64,000 bases of DNA from JAXMBN01 sp046349875 (GCA_046349875.1 JAXMBN010000024.1:28285-92284), one strand, 5' to 3'. Counted from the first letter of the stretch, positions 43,619 to 52,988 are shown. The notes: a model not told the origin generated them from the letters alone. Translations and numbers: made by a program.

Positions 43619-44999
43619 GGACGACCCAGATGGTGCGGAAGAGGATTTTGATGTCGAGCCAGATCGACCATTCGCGGATGTACCGGTGATCGAGCGAGAT
43701 ACGCGCTTCCATTTTTTCGACGGTATCGGTTTCGCCGCGGCTACCCTCTACTTGTGCCAGGCCCGTAATGCCGGGACGTACTTTGTGCCGAAGCATATAG
43801 CCAGGGATGAGGCGGCGGAAATGTTCATTGTGCGCAGTTGCATGAGGCCGAGGTCCCACCAGCGACATGGTGCCTTCAATGACGTTGATCAGCTGCGGAA
43901 TTTCATCAAGCGATGTGCGACGGAGGAACGATCCAAGTGGGGTAACGCGTGGATCATTCTTGGTCGCTTGCGTGACCACGGGGCCGTTTTCGCAGACTTT
44001 CATCGAGCGAAACTTCCAGACAAGGATTTCATTTCCGGCAAGCCCATATCGTTTCTGCCGAAAGAAAACCGGCCCAGGAGAAGTGATCTTGATCAAAACG
44101 CTAATGGTAAACATTACTGGTGCAAGAAGCACAATAGCAATCGAAGCTAACGCAAGGTCGATGCTTCGTTTGATCCATCCATCGACACCATAGACGGGTG
44201 TTTCAAAAACGCTGACGACCGGCAACCCGCCAACTTGAGCCCATCGCGAATGAAGCAATTCGAAGACAAAGAAATCTGGCACAATATAAACAGCGGCTGT
44301 CGTATCGCCGAGCTTGGTCAAAATATCTCGGATCCGTTGTTCGGCTCGCATGGGCAAGGTCACAAGAACGGTATCGATTTCTCCTTTACGAGCGGCCTCG
44401 ATCATCGCATCCAAGCCACCCAAGAAAGGAGGCGTATCGTCGGCTAGCATGGCTTGCCTTTTTTCACCTCGGTCATCGTAAAAGCCGACAACATGAAGGC
44501 CACATTCCGGTTGTTGGATGGCGTTCTGAGCCACTTGAAGACCCAAAGGATTAAGCCCTGCAATGGCGCAACGCCGCGTCCCAATTCCCTTCCGTGCAAG
44601 TTGTTCCAAAAATGCTCGGAAGCACATGCGACCAAGATTTAGGACGAGGCCGCCAAGCACGAACCATGCCACCATCGAACTACGAGGGATACTGTCGGTG
44701 GCTCGAGTCAAAAATCCGATCATGCCCAATGCGCCGAAAGTGGTTATCCACGACAGCATGGCAGAGGCTAGTTCAAGATCGGGAGTCCGAGCTTTGCTTG
44801 CCCGATAAAGTCCGCAAGCTTCACCGATCACGAAGAAGAGCAGGGCCCCCATAAGTCCCGCAACCCATGTTCGCTCATCCACTTCTTTGCCCAATGCGGT
44901 CTGCACTAGGGGAAGGGTCAAACAAACGACCGTGCCATCGAGCAAATGTCGAACAGCAGGAAGTGAAGAAATGGTCGGACGTATATCAACAAATGCCAT
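43599..44999 (-). CDS. Polyprenyl glycosylphosphotransferase (WcaJ type)
   Basis: A 466-residue inner-membrane protein that starts exopolysaccharide assembly by moving a sugar-1-phosphate from UDP-sugar to undecaprenyl phosphate. Four helices lie at about 20-115, a CoA-binding-like cytosolic domain at about 140-255, one membrane segment near 285, then the catalytic domain with G-P-V-F-F-R-Q-K-R-Y-G, W-K-F-R-S-M, D-E-I-P-Q-L-I-N-V-I, S-L-V-G-P-R-P and the final helix. No other capsule genes adjoin it; an O-antigen ligase is 14 kb away. Confidence 0.93.
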   Translation of the reverse strand: MAFVDIRPTISSLPAVRHLLDGTVVCLTLPLVQTALGKEVDERTWVAGLMGALLFFVIGEACGLYRASKARTPDLELASAMLSWITTFGALGMIGFLTRATDSIPRSSMVAWFVLGGLVLNLGRMCFRAFLEQLARKGIGTRRCAIAGLNPLGLQVAQNAIQQPECGLHVVGFYDDRGEKRQAMLADDTPPFLGGLDAMIEAARKGEIDTVLVTLPMRAEQRIRDILTKLGDTTAAVYIVPDFFVFELLHSRWAQVGGLPVVSVFETPVYGVDGWIKRSIDLALASIAIVLLAPVMFTISVLIKITSPGPVFFRQKRYGLAGNEILVWKFRSMKVCENGPVVTQATKNDPRVTPLGSFLRRTSLDEIPQLINVIEGTMSLVGPRPHATAHNEHFRRLIPGYMLRHKVRPGITGLAQVEGSRGETDTVEKMEARISLDHRYIREWSIWLDIKILFRTIWVVLKHEAY

Positions 45000-45266
45000 A
45001 GATAGAAAACTCCTCGGCGAACTATAGCTCTCGAGTTGTCATCGCGATGGCTCTATTGTTTAAGCAGGTCTTGATGCTTTTTGAAAGGCGGAGGATTGTA
45101 TGGGGTGTAGGGGGAATATCGCGGGAGGTGAGCAGCAAAGTCTTCGTAGAACGAAATTTTTAAGCCTTATCGTCAATCATGCGTAGAATAGAGATGCAGG
45201 AACGATTGGATTTATAAGATCCATCGAGTTGAAACGAGTTCAGCTATTGCGAAAGGTCGCTCTGAA

Positions 45267-45524
45267 ATGAATGCTTCAAAATTGGTTTTGTCGCTTATTC
45301 TTTTCGCCGGAGTTTTTGGTGGAGTTAGCAAAGCCGCTGAGCCAGGGTGGACTTGGCAAGTGGTTACGTTCGGCGAAAAACGCGAACAAATTCAGAATAC
45401 GCCCATCATCCACCGCAGCTATCGACCGCTGCACTTCTATGGTAACACGGTTCGTCGGATGTACTATCACGGCACCGCCATTCCAACTCCACGCGTCGTC
45501 GCGGAAAAGATTGGCCGCAACTAG
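45267..45524 (+). CDS. Small exported hypothetical protein
   Basis: An 85-residue protein with a clear signal peptide (M-N-A-S-K-L-V-L-S-L-I-L-F, cleavage near K-A-A-E). The mature part of about 60 residues is basic and rich in Tyr, His and Arg. No Cys pair or known family motif. A stand-alone gene upstream of the converging TraB-like gene. Confidence 0.6.
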   Translation: MNASKLVLSLILFAGVFGGVSKAAEPGWTWQVVTFGEKREQIQNTPIIHRSYRPLHFYGNTVRRMYYHGTAIPTPRVVAEKIGRN

Positions 45525-45679
45525 AACTCACCGGTGGGACGCAAACCAACAGAGCCGCAAAACTGCCGAGCCATCCATTGCTGATGGCCGGCAATCGCTC
45601 TAGGTGAAGAGGCTCTATTGCTTAGGACTCAATATTCTGAAACTCGCGGTGAAGTCTCGATTGGTGAATCGGCAATTGT

Positions 45680-46635
45680 CTATTTGTCCTCAGACAATTT
45701 CCACGCATTGAGCCAAACGACGTCTCCGCGACGAGCTTTAAAGTCTTCAACGAGTCGTTTTTGCATGTCGATAAGGTGGTCTGCACTGTAGAAGATTCCA
45801 ATCTTCTTCTTACCTTCTCTTTGAGCTGTTCTTTGAGAACTTCGAAGGCCTTCGCATTGCGTTCGGTTAAGAGCGTACTCCGACCAGACTTGTCGGACAG
45901 TCCAGCCAGCTGAACTTCCATGTTTTCAAATTGTTCGGCCATAGCGCGACGCATCGCGAGTGGGCGGTTCTTACTCAACATCGCCGACAACACAGCAATG
46001 TCTTGGCCTTTGCCTGCTTGTGCACTTTGAGCAGCGATGCCAGCTCCCATCATGCGCGAGAACATGGCTACAAACCCGTCACCGCGTTTGTTCATGTCCT
46101 GCGAGAATTCACCAGGGCTCATATCTGCATGGACGAAGTTGCGAGCGCGGTAGTTGATTTCATCGAGTTGGAACTGAAGGCCAAGCATGTCTTTCATTCC
46201 CACTTGGATCGCACCAATGGGATGGCGAACGTTTCCATCTTCCTGAGGTTGGGGAATGTTTACTTCTCGGTCCGCGACAAGTTCGTAAAGCACAGCGTCG
46301 TAGCTTCGAAATCGCTTATTGAGGTCTTGATAGTACTCTTTATGAGCGATGTGGACGGCACCGATCAAATCGATTTGCACACCTTTCCAATCGCCTGAAT
46401 CGATGTGGTAGGAGGACACGGTCGTCTGCAAATAAAGCGGATTTCCATCTTTGTCCCGCTCGATGCGTACAAATGCCGGTGTTTGAGATTTAGACTCGGC
46501 CGCAGCTTTTGGGGGGTTGCTCGCATCGGTCTTCTCTTGAGCGACCAGAGGGGGGGCAAACGATGGAAACAGAAATGTCCACGCCAACGAATGGAACACG
46601 AGAACTCGAATGGAATTCAAGACGGACCGTTTCAT
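45680..46635 (-). pseudogene. TraB/PrgY-like protein with a frameshift near the 3' end
   Basis: An exported protein, start ATG at 46635, signal peptide to about V-A-Q-E. The middle has the TraB/GumN-type segment I-D-L-I-G-A-V-H-I-A-H-K-E-Y-Y and Y-E-L-V. At about 45813-45822 the frame breaks. In the continuing frame the tail is basic and unlike the family, to a stop at 45622. In the neighbouring frame it reads G-K-K-K-I-G-I-F-Y-S-A-D-H-L and D-V-V-W-L-N-A-W-K-L to a stop at 45680, which is the expected TraB ending. One lost base, or two gained, restores it. Real mutation and assembly error cannot be told apart here. Confidence 0.75.
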
Positions 46636-46937
46636 ACTTTCGTTACCTCTCAAGAAAAGGGCTTTGATTGAATTATATCGCATTCGAGGTGGTCGTCCAA
46701 TCTCGATGGTGTTCGCTCAGACTTTCGAAAGCTTGTCATAGGGCAACAAGTTTTCAACATATTTCTCGCATCTTTAGAAGGATCGCTACAAGCGGGTCAA
46801 GTTCGTGTAGATCGCAAAATCGGCTCTCAAATGTCTCAAGTTCCTACAAACATTGGTCCGCGCTCTTCAATCGCAACCGCATTCCGTTACCTTTGGGAAC
46901 GCTTTGAGGCACTTTTAGGAACCCGGAGAATGGATCC
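46636..46937. other. Intergenic region, no gene seen
   Basis: About 302 bases between the divergent TraB-like and acidic-tail genes. It is expected to contain both promoters. I see no hairpin, palindrome or small gene that I can support. Confidence 0.4.
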
Positions 46938-47822
46938 ATGCAGGTAGATGATTTTTCTGAGCAGATCGCCACTGACCCTTCAGAAATGGGAGCATCCGTC
47001 GAATCGCATGCTGAAGAAATGGGGCTTGATCATGCCACAGCCAATGAAGTTTCCGAAGGATTTGTTGGTCAATGGAATCAGTTGATCAGCACGACCAATT
47101 GGGAAAAAGGAAAGATCATTCTGGAATGGCGGGAAGCCCTCATCGCGGCTGAAGCACCTGCGACGTCGTATAGCGACGAGGCTTGGGCAAAGCGGGTCGG
47201 CGGAGTTACCTCGCAGCACGTAGGGCGGCTTCGAAGGGTTTACGAACGATTCGGAAACAGTCAGAAGACCTATCCCAAGCTCTACTGGAGCCACTTCCTG
47301 GCTGCTAGTGACTGGGATGACGCCGAACTTTGGCTCGAAGGTGCCACGCAGAGTCAATGGAGCATTAGCGAGATGCGCGATGCTCGCTGGAAGGCGACCG
47401 GCGCTCAACCTGAAACTCGACCTCGCAATGAAGAACTTGCTGGCAACATGGTCGATGAAGACTATGTTCCCATCTCGGAAGTAGAGTCTGGGCAAGACGA
47501 AGAAGAAAAGGAACGACTGGGAGCGACTGGTCCGTTGTATGAAGGACCCGATTTCGGCGAAGAGGCGGAAGCATCCAAAGACTCTCTTTCGGAAGAAGAT
47601 GATGACGTTCCTTTTGAAGTGGAAGAAGATGGGGTTCGCGAGCCCATCGTGAATCCTTTCGCAGGGTTACCTGCATTGCCTACCGACGTTGCAGAAGCAT
47701 TGGAACAATTCAAGTTGGCAGTGGTTCGCCATCGAGCCTCGAAGTGGACCGAGATCAGCCAAGAATCGATGCTCTCGGTGGTTGATGCACTTCGCGTATT
47801 CGTTCAGAATCGCGCCGAATAG
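46938..47822 (+). CDS. Acidic hypothetical protein ahead of mfnF
   Basis: A 294-residue protein. Residues about 45-160 form a helical domain with W-N-Q-L-I-S...W-R-E-A-L...Y-S-D-E-A-W-A-K-R-V-G-G-V-T-S-Q-H-V-G-R-L-R-R-V-Y-E-R-F, which looks like a ParB/KorB- or DUF3102-like DNA-binding helical unit. Residues 175-235 are a strongly acidic linker (E-E-D-D-D runs), and the last 55 form another helical domain. It is 20 bases upstream of mfnF and probably in its operon. No specific function. Confidence 0.7.
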   Translation: MQVDDFSEQIATDPSEMGASVESHAEEMGLDHATANEVSEGFVGQWNQLISTTNWEKGKIILEWREALIAAEAPATSYSDEAWAKRVGGVTSQHVGRLRRVYERFGNSQKTYPKLYWSHFLAASDWDDAELWLEGATQSQWSISEMRDARWKATGAQPETRPRNEELAGNMVDEDYVPISEVESGQDEEEKERLGATGPLYEGPDFGEEAEASKDSLSEEDDDVPFEVEEDGVREPIVNPFAGLPALPTDVAEALEQFKLAVVRHRASKWTEISQESMLSVVDALRVFVQNRAE

Positions 47823-47842
47823 AGCTTAGGGAAGGGCCTTCC

Positions 47843-48883
47843 ATGATACGCTGGTTGGGATTGGATATTGGGGGAGCCAACCTCAAGATTGCCGATCCCA
47901 ACGGATACGCGCGAAGTGAGTCCTTTCCTTTATGGAAGCAACCTGACGAGTTGCATGCTGCGATCGCTCGGCTGTTGGTTGAAGCTCCTGAGTTCGATGC
48001 GATCGCGGTGACGATGACCGGCGAGCTAGCGGACTGCTATGCAACACGCGAAGAGGGTGTATGCCGAATATTGGAGCAATTGACCTCGGTTTATCCGTCA
48101 CAGTTGGTGCGCGTGTATGCACTCGGCGACCGATGGAAGACGGCCACTCAAGCGGCTCGCAATCCATGGGAGGTAGCTGCCTCCAATTGGTTCGCATTGA
48201 CGAGTTTTTGTAGACGATGGGTCGAGCCCCAGGGGTTTGCGATCCTCGTCGATATTGGTTCCACCACGTGCGATGTGATTCCGTTGTCGTCGACCGCGGT
48301 TCTAACCGATGCGAAAACGGACAATGATCGTTTGCTCAAGTCGCAACTGGTCTACACGGGCGTCGAACGCACGCCTCTTTGTGCGCTCGCTTCTACATTG
48401 CCGTTCCGCGGACAGATGTGTCCTGTGATGGCCGAGTTTTTTGCGACGACATTGGATGCCTATCTGTGGTTGGGTGAAATCGAAGAACGTTCGGATTCGT
48501 TGGTGACCGCCGATGGAAGACCGGCAACCAAAGCTGCGGCAGCTTTTCGATTGGCCCGGATGATCGGTGAAGAGGGAAGTGCCCTGAGTATCGAGGAGAT
48601 CGATGAACTTGCATTCGCTGTCGCGGAATCACAGGCATCTTTGTTAGCCAAGTCCATTGATGCACAGAGATTGCAATTGCATGGTAAATGCAATAGCGTC
48701 ATCATTAGCGGGCATGGAGAGTTCTTGCTAGACGCTGCGCTCCATCAGCTTGGTTGGAGTCCCTTGCGGATTCGAGCCAACGAAAGGTTGGGCACCGAAT
48801 CGTCTCGATGTTTACCCGCCTATGCCGTCGCTGTTCTCGGGCAGGAAACCTTTCAAGATTGGCAACAGCTGATTGCAACATGA
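47843..48883 (+). CDS. mfnF: MfnF-like protein (H4MPT-linked C1 transfer pathway)
   Basis: A 346-residue actin/HSP70-fold protein of the hydantoinase-related group found beside tetrahydromethanopterin genes. The fold motifs are G-L-D-I-G-G-A-N-L-K near residue 6 and V-D-I-G-S-T-T-C-D-V near 138. In methanogens MfnF joins the aminomethylfuran part of methanofuran to glutamyl-tyramine. It overlaps the next kinase gene by four bases (ATGA), which supports a joint role. The archaeal reaction is established for archaeal MfnF only; transfer to this bacterium is inference. Confidence 0.82.
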   Translation: MIRWLGLDIGGANLKIADPNGYARSESFPLWKQPDELHAAIARLLVEAPEFDAIAVTMTGELADCYATREEGVCRILEQLTSVYPSQLVRVYALGDRWKTATQAARNPWEVAASNWFALTSFCRRWVEPQGFAILVDIGSTTCDVIPLSSTAVLTDAKTDNDRLLKSQLVYTGVERTPLCALASTLPFRGQMCPVMAEFFATTLDAYLWLGEIEERSDSLVTADGRPATKAAAAFRLARMIGEEGSALSIEEIDELAFAVAESQASLLAKSIDAQRLQLHGKCNSVIISGHGEFLLDAALHQLGWSPLRIRANERLGTESSRCLPAYAVAVLGQETFQDWQQLIAT

Positions 48884-49479
48884 GCTCAGTCGTTGTCAAG
48901 CTAGGGGGAAGCATCCTATTCAGCCAAGGTGGCATCCAGCGATTCATGCGGTGGTGGAAAAGTCGCCCCGAAACGTCGTGTGCCATGATTGTTGGAGGGG
49001 GAGAAACCGTAGAGTCGATGCGGCTTCTGAACGATTATTATCCCTTCGAACAAGTGGCAATGCATTGGCGATGTATTCGGTTGATGGATGCAACATTTGA
49101 GTGCATGGCAGAATGTCTACCCGAATGCACGGCGATTGCGCATGAGTCGGAGTTTGCGGATTTATCGTCAGAAATGCAAACTTGGGAGGATAGCGCGAAA
49201 AACGTCGCCGAGAACTGCAAACGACTTTGGCTGGTCCGTGTTGGCGCGTTTCACCATCCAGAGTCGAACGACGATCTTCCGAAGGGATGGAGTGTCACTT
49301 CAGATAGCTTGGCCTGGGTGTTGGCGAAGAAGCTGTCGATTCAGCGTATTTGTTTGTTGAAGAGTTGCGTCATTCCAGCTTCGACATCTTGGACGGAGCT
49401 GGCATCATTGGGGATTATCGACGAGTGTTTTCCAACGATCTGTGACGATTCCATTGCGGTGGAAGTCTGTTCCATTTAG
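48880..49479 (+). CDS. Amino-acid-kinase-fold protein, MfnE-like
   Basis: A 199-residue small kinase from the ATG at 48880; longer frames run through the mfnF coding region and are not credible. The opening V-V-V-K-L-G-G-S-I-L-F and the G-G-G-E motif (I-V-G-G-G-E-T-V) mark the amino-acid kinase fold. It is shorter than glutamate or aspartate kinases and fits the MfnE group, which phosphorylates (5-aminomethyl-3-furyl)methyl phosphate in methanofuran synthesis. ATGA overlap with the MfnF-like gene strengthens that reading. A 9-bp hairpin follows at 49552-49578. Confidence 0.75.
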   Translation: MSSVVVKLGGSILFSQGGIQRFMRWWKSRPETSCAMIVGGGETVESMRLLNDYYPFEQVAMHWRCIRLMDATFECMAECLPECTAIAHESEFADLSSEMQTWEDSAKNVAENCKRLWLVRVGAFHHPESNDDLPKGWSVTSDSLAWVLAKKLSIQRICLLKSCVIPASTSWTELASLGIIDECFPTICDDSIAVEVCSI

Positions 49480-49551
49480 ATCGCGATATATTCCCGTACC
49501 ATCTTGAATCGCTCCCGCTAGTGGTTTGTACTTGCGATCTTCAGGCATCCG

Positions 49552-49578
49552 GACACGCCGCCTCAGTGTCGGCGTGTC
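49552..49578. terminator. Hairpin between convergent mfnE-like and thuA-like genes
   Basis: GACACGCCG (49552-49560) pairs with CGGCGTGTC (49570-49578) around a 9-base loop. It is GC-rich and lies between two converging stops, but has no T-tract on either side. A factor-assisted or weak terminator is likely. Confidence 0.5.
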
Positions 49579-49608
49579 GATGAAACATCGAATAAAGGAA
49601 TCTATGGT

Positions 49609-50373
49609 TCAAGGACCCTGAGCCGACCAAACGATACCTCGAACGAGAATGTCCAAGAAGGTCGCATCGGAAAAGGTATCGTTAGAATGTCCATAGGTAG
49701 TTCCGAAGACACGGGCTTTGCCATACTGATTGGTCCAGAAGACGGGATGATCGTCTTTCGACTTTTCGCTGGTTGAAAGGGCAAGTACTTTGGTATTGGG
49801 CCAAGCTTTTTCAATGATGTAGAGTTCATCCATCGGCATGGTAAAGGAAGACGGAATGCCTTTCATGATGGGGTGATCGGCTTGGGTTACTCGAACCGGA
49901 TAGCGGCTTTGATGATCGTGCTTGCGGCTGGTGACACCTAAGAATTGTCGCCAATCATCGATTTCCGCTTTGCGATAGGTGTGCATTGCACAGTGGATGA
50001 CGACTGCATTGGCACCTTCTTCATGTGCTTTCGTGATCTTGCGGATGTAGGTTGGATCGTCCGTATCGGCAAAGCACTCGTTGTGGATGACTACGTCAAA
50101 ACCTTTTGCCCAATCGGCATTGTCATAGAGTGGAATCATGGCCTTGGTTCCTTTACCACCTTCATTGACAACAGTCCACTCGATAGGCACCTGTCGGTCT
50201 TTGGCCGCAAGTTGCATGGCTTTGGTTTGAAAGGGGTAATCGTGGCAGCAACCACCCGTGATGAGCAAAGCTTTGATGGGCTTCTTTGAATCCTGAGCGT
50301 AGGAGTTCAGCGATGCGAGAGTGAATGCCAGAGCAAACGCAAGGGTGGAAGTGAGGACGCGTAGTTGAGCCAT
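49609..50373 (-). CDS. ThuA-domain protein, exported
   Basis: A 254-residue protein from the ATG at 50373, with a signal peptide of about 25 residues. It has the glutamine-amidotransferase-like ThuA fold: L-L-I-T-G-G-C-C-H-D-Y near the start, D-V-V-I-H-N-E-C-F-A, G-A-N-A-V-V-I-H-C-A, and F-W-T-N-Q-Y-G-K-A-R-V-F-G-T-T-Y-G-H. ThuA proteins in planctomycetes often accompany Gfo/Idh oxidoreductases and act on sugars such as trehalose derivatives. Divergent from the esterase gene. Confidence 0.88.
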   Translation of the reverse strand: MAQLRVLTSTLAFALAFTLASLNSYAQDSKKPIKALLITGGCCHDYPFQTKAMQLAAKDRQVPIEWTVVNEGGKGTKAMIPLYDNADWAKGFDVVIHNECFADTDDPTYIRKITKAHEEGANAVVIHCAMHTYRKAEIDDWRQFLGVTSRKHDHQSRYPVRVTQADHPIMKGIPSSFTMPMDELYIIEKAWPNTKVLALSTSEKSKDDHPVFWTNQYGKARVFGTTYGHSNDTFSDATFLDILVRGIVWSAQGP

Positions 50374-50533
50374 AGCGACTACCTTGTTAGAGCGAAAAAA
50401 TGACGCGACAATGCGGAGGGAATGTGAGGACTTGAACACGCGAGTCAAGACTTTCACTATCTTACAGGATCAAATGATGCTCTGCATCTTCCATGAAAAC
50501 TTGCGATCGATACTTTTTGTTGGAGAATTCTCC

Positions 50534-51406
50534 GTGAAAGTTACATGTTTGAAATGGTTGGCCTTGGCGGCGGTATGCATGTTTTCCAATTCTGCGCAAG
50601 CGGGCGAACCACCTGCTGGGATTCCTTTGTGGGAGCAAGGTGCACCTGGATTTGAGGCTCGTGCGAAGGAGAAGGAAGTGGTCGACGAGGGACCAGGCAA
50701 GTGTAACGTTGCCAACATTCACAATCCATCGATCACACCCTATCTTCCGAAGGATCGAAATTCAAAAGGGTTGACTGCGGTATTGATTGCGCCCGGTGGT
50801 GGGCATCGGATGCTATGCATGGGGCATGAAGGATATGGATTGGGTGAGTGGTTTGCCGACCATGGGATTGCGGCTTTTGTTTTGAAATATCGATTGGCTC
50901 GTGAGCAAGGGTCGGTGTATACCGTTGACGATCATGCGATGGCGGATACGCGACGTGCATTGCGATTGATTCGCGATCGAAGTGAAGAGTGGGGAATCCA
51001 TCCCGATCGCATTGGCGTACTTGGTTTTTCGGCTGGAGGAGAGCTTGCAGCACTTGCAGCGATGGATTGGGATCTGGGAAATCTGGCAGCAAACGATCGC
51101 GTGGAAAAGCAATCCTGTCGTCCTGCGTTTCAAGCTCTGATCTATCCAGGGAGTTCGAAGCGATTTGCTGTGACCGATAAGGTTCCACCTGCATTCATCG
51201 CGCTTGGTTACAAGGACCGAGACGACATCTCGATTGGAATGGCAGAGCTTTATCTCAAGTACAAGGCAAAGGGAGTTCCTGCAGAACTTCACATTTATTC
51301 CAATGCCGGACACGGCTTTGGATATCGTGAAGGGACGAAAGCTGCGTATGGGGAGTGGCCAACGCGACTGCGCGAATGGTTGATCGATAGCAAGCTGATG
51401 GACTAA
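50534..51406 (+). CDS. Secreted alpha/beta-hydrolase (carbohydrate-esterase type)
   Basis: About 290 residues from a GTG at 50534, with GGAG upstream and directly before a signal peptide (ends S-A-Q-A-G-E). The frame stays open to 50384 but the extra residues cross the shared promoter region. The oxyanion region is A-P-G-G-G-H, the nucleophile motif is G-F-S-A-G-G-E, and the catalytic His is in N-A-G-H-G-F-G. Planctomycete homologues act as acetyl-xylan or related esterases. Function is by family only. Confidence 0.82.
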   Translation: MKVTCLKWLALAAVCMFSNSAQAGEPPAGIPLWEQGAPGFEARAKEKEVVDEGPGKCNVANIHNPSITPYLPKDRNSKGLTAVLIAPGGGHRMLCMGHEGYGLGEWFADHGIAAFVLKYRLAREQGSVYTVDDHAMADTRRALRLIRDRSEEWGIHPDRIGVLGFSAGGELAALAAMDWDLGNLAANDRVEKQSCRPAFQALIYPGSSKRFAVTDKVPPAFIALGYKDRDDISIGMAELYLKYKAKGVPAELHIYSNAGHGFGYREGTKAAYGEWPTRLREWLIDSKLMD

Positions 51407-51494
51407 TCCCTAGTGACGATAAGATCGAAGTCGAACTCGAGTAAGCCGTTGCGATGTCTCGACGTCTATTGTGTTCGTTAGTGAGAAGCGTCGA

Positions 51495-51899
51495 CTAGTT
51501 CGGGACTTCGCGACGCATGGAGTACGATCGGTCGAGGTTCAGACCTTTGAAGAAGAAAGAGGGTGCGTAGAGATTGCGATCGAGCGCCATTTGGATGCGT
51601 ACGGTGACTTCGGGCGAGTCGATAAGGATAGGGTCGGGAGTCACATCGATTTGCGCGTCGCGGACACCGATGCTGGACAAGATGCTTTGTGCCTTGTTTT
51701 CGACATCGGATGCCGTAGCGCCAGGAACGATACCCATACGAGCCCCTTCGTAGAGAGCATTTTGCACGGTGTGGCGCATCATGCTGACGCGGCAAAACTC
51801 TAGTGCCGCGAAGAAGAAAAAGAAAGCGAGGCCGGCCGTCATCGCAAATTCGACGGCAGCAGCACCTCGGCGGTTGGAATGGATACGTTTTCGTGACAT
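51495..51899 (-). CDS. TadE-family pseudopilin
   Basis: A 134-residue protein with a short basic N-terminus (R-R-G-A-A-A-V-E-F-A) and one hydrophobic helix at about 13-33, the TadE layout. The rest is a small extracytoplasmic domain. It sits 15 bases downstream of a TadG-like VWA gene in an apparent minus-strand operon. Tad minor pilins usually work with TadA/B/C and RcpA, which are not in the window. Confidence 0.88.
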   Translation of the reverse strand: MSRKRIHSNRRGAAAVEFAMTAGLAFFFFFAALEFCRVSMMRHTVQNALYEGARMGIVPGATASDVENKAQSILSSIGVRDAQIDVTPDPILIDSPEVTVRIQMALDRNLYAPSFFFKGLNLDRSYSMRREVPN

Positions 51900-51914
51900 A
51901 AAACCACTGCTGCT

Positions 51915-52988
51915 CTATTTGGTGACAATCGTGCTCAGCGTTCTAGCGATTTCTTTGAAGACTTCGTCGAGTTGGGTACCGTTCTTGGCGTGGAAGTGCC
52001 GGCCCGATCCAATCGATGCGATCTTTTTCATACCAGTTTGGTCGGCATCCTTGCCGAAGGTGATTGTGTGAATGATAACACCATCGCCAGCAATTTCTTG
52101 GGCTGAGAGTATCGGGCTTCGTCCGGTGTTATGCAGGCCGTCGGTCATGACGATCATAGTGCGTTCGACGAATCGGCCGTTTCGACCTTTATTCATGATG
52201 ATTCGCCCCGCATCCATTCCGGCTGAGATGCTGGTGTTTCCGCTGGCTCGCAAGGTGTTGAGTTTGGTGGTGATGGTATCGAGATTCTTCGTTAATTGCA
52301 CGTCTTGTGTGGCTGAACTTGAATAGGATGCGAGCCCTACGGACTCATCGGTACTGTTCGCTTTCAGAACGTTCACAAAGCTGTTGACGGCAACTTTTAG
52401 TTCGTCGAACTTGGATCGGCCCTTGGTTTCGGAAGGGTCGGTCATCGAGCCTGAACGGTCAATAACGAGCACCACATCACGTTCCATGAAAGTTGCAATG
52501 GCTTCTTCGGTGGGTTGGAAGTTTTCCCGTCCGAGCATGCGTCCGAAGATGAGTCCGACTGGACCCGATAAGGAGGAACTATCGCGAGAGCCTCGGACTT
52601 GAATGCTGTTGATTGGGCTTTTGTTAGCAACGAATTGGTAGCGTCCCGTTGCATCGGGTAGCGAGGAACCAAAAATGAAGTCATCACTTTTCAGCTTGAG
52701 AGGTTGTCCTGCCACTTCGTTCAGTTCTGCAATCGCTTTTCCGCTGGCGATGGCTTGATCGACATCCTGAGTGGTGGCCAAGGTTTGTGCTGCCGCTTTG
52801 GCAGCCGCATCGGTCGAACTTCGCAATTCGGCTTTGACCAAATGCATGTAAGCGATGTCGACGGAGAATGCGACGGTTACGATGAATGCGAAGATCATCA
52901 CACAGATCAAGACGAGCATAGCGCCAGCTCGTTGAGAAGAGCGGCGAGGTTGATAATGCACTGTTTGATTGTGTCTGGTGGATTTCAT
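51915..52988 (-). CDS. TadG-like protein with von Willebrand factor A domain
   Basis: A 357-residue protein. The N-terminal TadG-type region has R-R-S-S-Q-R-A-G-A-M and a hydrophobic helix at about 22-48. A VWA domain occupies about 170-345, with the metal-site D177-R-S-G-S-M and later M-T-D-G-L-H-N-T-G. A TadG-VWA protein could act as a calcium- or adhesion-linked pilus component. It is the middle of a TadE-TadG-TadE set, all minus strand with short gaps. Confidence 0.9.
   Translation of the reverse strand: MKSTRHNQTVHYQPRRSSQRAGAMLVLICVMIFAFIVTVAFSVDIAYMHLVKAELRSSTDAAAKAAAQTLATTQDVDQAIASGKAIAELNEVAGQPLKLKSDDFIFGSSLPDATGRYQFVANKSPINSIQVRGSRDSSSLSGPVGLIFGRMLGRENFQPTEEAIATFMERDVVLVIDRSGSMTDPSETKGRSKFDELKVAVNSFVNVLKANSTDESVGLASYSSSATQDVQLTKNLDTITTKLNTLRASGNTSISAGMDAGRIIMNKGRNGRFVERTMIVMTDGLHNTGRSPILSAQEIAGDGVIIHTITFGKDADQTGMKKIASIGSGRHFHAKNGTQLDEVFKEIARTLSTIVTK

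Noticed and set aside
45813..45822. Programmed ribosomal frameshift in the TraB-like gene
   Set aside because: There is no convincing slippery heptamer or downstream stem. A lost base is simpler, especially with several other loss-type breaks nearby.
48754..48879. Longer start of the MfnE-like kinase gene
   Set aside because: The extra 42 codons lie inside mfnF in another frame and are not similar to the family. The ATGA overlap at 48880 is the natural start.
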